Positions 13,461-14,679 of a stretch of DNA of 14,679 nt are shown here, piece by piece; the first letter of the stretch is position 1, and each line of letters starts with the position of its first letter. Both the position numbers and the translations under genes were made by a program. The notes beneath the pieces are model-generated. The model saw only the letters and a list, made by a program, of their open reading frames with translations, was not told the origin of the DNA and ran no database searches. The DNA comes from Actinomycetes bacterium (lineage in GTDB: Bacteria > Actinomycetota > Actinomycetes > Actinomycetales > Cellulomonadaceae), in the NCBI GenBank assembly GCA_023418375.1, contig JAEZZV010000193.1, forward strand, positions 1 to 14,679, written 5' to 3'.

Positions 13461-14150
13461 ATGACGACGAGCACCGAGCCGGGCCACGACACGACCGGCA
13501 ACGCCGTCCTCGAGGCGGTCAAGCCCCGCCTGCGCGGCTGGATCCACGCCGGGATGGCACCCCTCGTGCTGGTCGCCGGCATCGTGCTCGTGGCGCTCTC
13601 CCCCACCAGCACGACGCGCGCCGCCAACGTCGTGTTCTGGCTGAGCGCTCTCATGCTCTTCGGCACGAGCGCGGTCTACCACTGCGGGCGCTGGTCGCCC
13701 CGGGTCGCCGGCGTCCTGCGCCGGATGGACCACACCAACATCTTCCTCATCATCGCCGGCACCTACACGCCGCTGTCCGTGATCCTGCTCGACGCGCCGA
13801 CCGAGCGGACGCTCCTGATCATCGTGTGGTCGGGCGCGCTCGTCGGCCTGCTCATGCGCGTGTTCTGGCTGAACGCCCCGCGCTGGCTGTACACCCCGAT
13901 CTACGTGGCGCTCGGCTGGGTCGCCGTCTGGTTCCTGCCCGCGTTCGCCGACGCCGGGGGCACGGCGCTCGTCTGGCTCGTCATCGCCGGCGGCATCGCC
14001 TACACGCTCGGCGCGCTCGTGTACGGCCTCAAGCGGCCCAACCCGAGCCCGCGCTGGTTCGGGTTCCACGAGATCTTCCACACGCTGACGGTCGTGGGCT
14101 ACACCTGCCACTACGTCGCGGTGAGCATCGCCACCTACTCCGGCCGCTGA
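13461..14150 (+). CDS. Hemolysin III / PAQR-type seven-helix membrane protein
   Basis: The 229-residue product has about seven hydrophobic segments and the zinc-site pattern of the PAQR/hemolysin III superfamily: SAVYH (Ser70, His74), DHTNIFLIIAGTYTP (from Asp90), and C-terminal GFHEIFHTLTVVGY (His203, His207). Members include eukaryotic adiponectin receptors, with presumed hydrolase (ceramidase-like) chemistry. The bacterial proteins are named for an early hemolysis report, so that name should not be read as toxin activity. A role in membrane-lipid homeostasis is more likely. ATG 13461 has GGAGG 5 bases upstream. Three AACCTACG boxes stand just before it. Its 3' end overlaps the convergent membrane protein gene by 16 bases. 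Length and motifs are complete. A homologue (Rv1085c) also neighbours the prenyltransferase gene in M. tuberculosis. Confidence 0.93.
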   Translation: MTTSTEPGHDTTGNAVLEAVKPRLRGWIHAGMAPLVLVAGIVLVALSPTSTTRAANVVFWLSALMLFGTSAVYHCGRWSPRVAGVLRRMDHTNIFLIIAGTYTPLSVILLDAPTERTLLIIVWSGALVGLLMRVFWLNAPRWLYTPIYVALGWVAVWFLPAFADAGGTALVWLVIAGGIAYTLGALVYGLKRPNPSPRWFGFHEIFHTLTVVGYTCHYVAVSIATYSGR

Positions 14151-14679
14151 GGCTCCCGCAGCTCGCGGCGCATCCCCACGAGCGCGACCGCGAGCAGCAG
14201 GACCAGGCCGGTGTTCGCTGCGGCGTTGCGGGCGAACCCGGAGAGCAGGGACGCCGTCGAGTCCAGCAGGTACCAGGTCGCCACCGACGCGACAGCCGCC
14301 CGCCAGACCGCTGGCTCGCGCCGGCGCAGCCTGCGGGCCACCCAGGCGAGCAGCACCGACCACCCCAGGATCACGGCCCCCATGACCCGCAGGAGCAGCT
14401 CCAGGTAGTCGCGCGCGGCGCCGTCGGGCACCGGCCCCGGGCCGTCGAAGAACAGCGCGTCGAACGACGACGCCGTCGGTCCGGCCGCCAGCAGCATCGC
14501 CGCGCCGAGCAACGCGACCGCGCCGATGCCGACGGCGAGCAGGTCGTCCCACAGGCGCCGGCCGTGACGGCCGGTGACCGGACCCGCCCGATCCGCGCCG
14601 GGACCCGCGACCGGACCCCCGCCGGCGACCGTCCGGGGCACGACGGCGTAGCGGCGGTTCGCCAGGGACGGGTTGCGCC
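14135..14679 (-). CDS. Small membrane protein of unknown function (start probably beyond the window)
   Basis: I do not recognise a family. The frame ends in TAG at 14135, inside the 3' end of the hemolysin III gene, with which it converges. About four membrane helices are visible (LLAVGIGAVALLGAAMLLAAG; a helix around GAVILGWSVLLAWV followed by RRLRRRE; SVATWYLLDSTASLLSG; LVLLLAVALVGM). They follow a flexible Gly/Pro/Arg-rich N-terminus and are followed by a short charged tail. A GTG at 14641 would give 168 residues but has no ribosome site. Upstream codons remain open to the right edge and read RNPSLANRRYAVV with G or C in every third position, so translation probably begins outside the window. 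A real gene is supported by the consistent third-position bias and helix pattern. Its job is unknown. Confidence 0.7.
   Translation of the reverse strand, partial: RNPSLANRRYAVVPRTVAGGGPVAGPGADRAGPVTGRHGRRLWDDLLAVGIGAVALLGAAMLLAAGPTASSFDALFFDGPGPVPDGAARDYLELLLRVMGAVILGWSVLLAWVARRLRRREPAVWRAAVASVATWYLLDSTASLLSGFARNAAANTGLVLLLAVALVGMRRELREPQRPE

Noticed and set aside
1..14679. tRNA or rRNA genes, insertion sequences, CRISPR arrays, attachment sites.
   Set aside because: None seen: no tRNA-like cloverleaf sequences, transposase motifs, regularly spaced repeats or flanking duplications were noticed on reading.

Overview
The window is very GC-rich (about three-quarters G+C by eye), with G or C at nearly every third codon position, frequent GTG starts and long antisense shadow frames. 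The gene content (LpqY/SugABC-type sugar importer, class II fumarase, PIN-PhoH protein, short Rv1086-like cis-prenyltransferase, chemoreceptor) points to a motile actinobacterium. A Micrococcales member near Cellulomonas or its relatives is my best guess; this is inference from gene content, not a database result.

Layout: (1) 1-4572, minus strand: a four-gene ABC sugar-import operon in the order binding lipoprotein, permease, permease, ATPase. The first three genes are joined by 4-base stop/start overlaps, and the ATPase runs off the left edge. Order and lipoprotein sequence resemble the mycobacterial trehalose importer LpqY-SugABC. (2) 4723-6830, plus strand: beta-carbonic anhydrase and class II fumarase, 2 bases apart, probably one transcript. 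(3) 6903-8999, minus: a Cache-type methyl-accepting chemotaxis protein with a well-matched flagellar (FliA-type) promoter upstream. (4) 9143-10929: a divergent pair, a DUF3533/ABC-2-like membrane protein (minus) and a TetR regulator (plus), sharing two near-identical operator-like dyads. (5) 10946-13309, minus: PIN-PhoH protein and, upstream, a cis-prenyltransferase. They are separated by a 291-base stretch crowded with perfect inverted repeats. (6) 13461-14150, plus: a hemolysin III/PAQR-type membrane protein behind a block of three AACCTACG boxes. (7) 14135-14679, minus: a small four-helix membrane protein whose start is probably beyond the right edge.

The hemolysin III, prenyltransferase, PhoH2 and fumarase genes also lie near one another in Mycobacterium tuberculosis (Rv1085c, Rv1086, Rv1095, Rv1098c, from memory). 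This looks like a conserved actinobacterial neighbourhood into which the chemoreceptor and the TetR/DUF3533 module have been placed. No RNA genes, insertion sequences or CRISPR arrays were seen. I found no clearly new multi-gene system. The least explained signals are non-coding: the dyad-rich phoH leader and the operator blocks.
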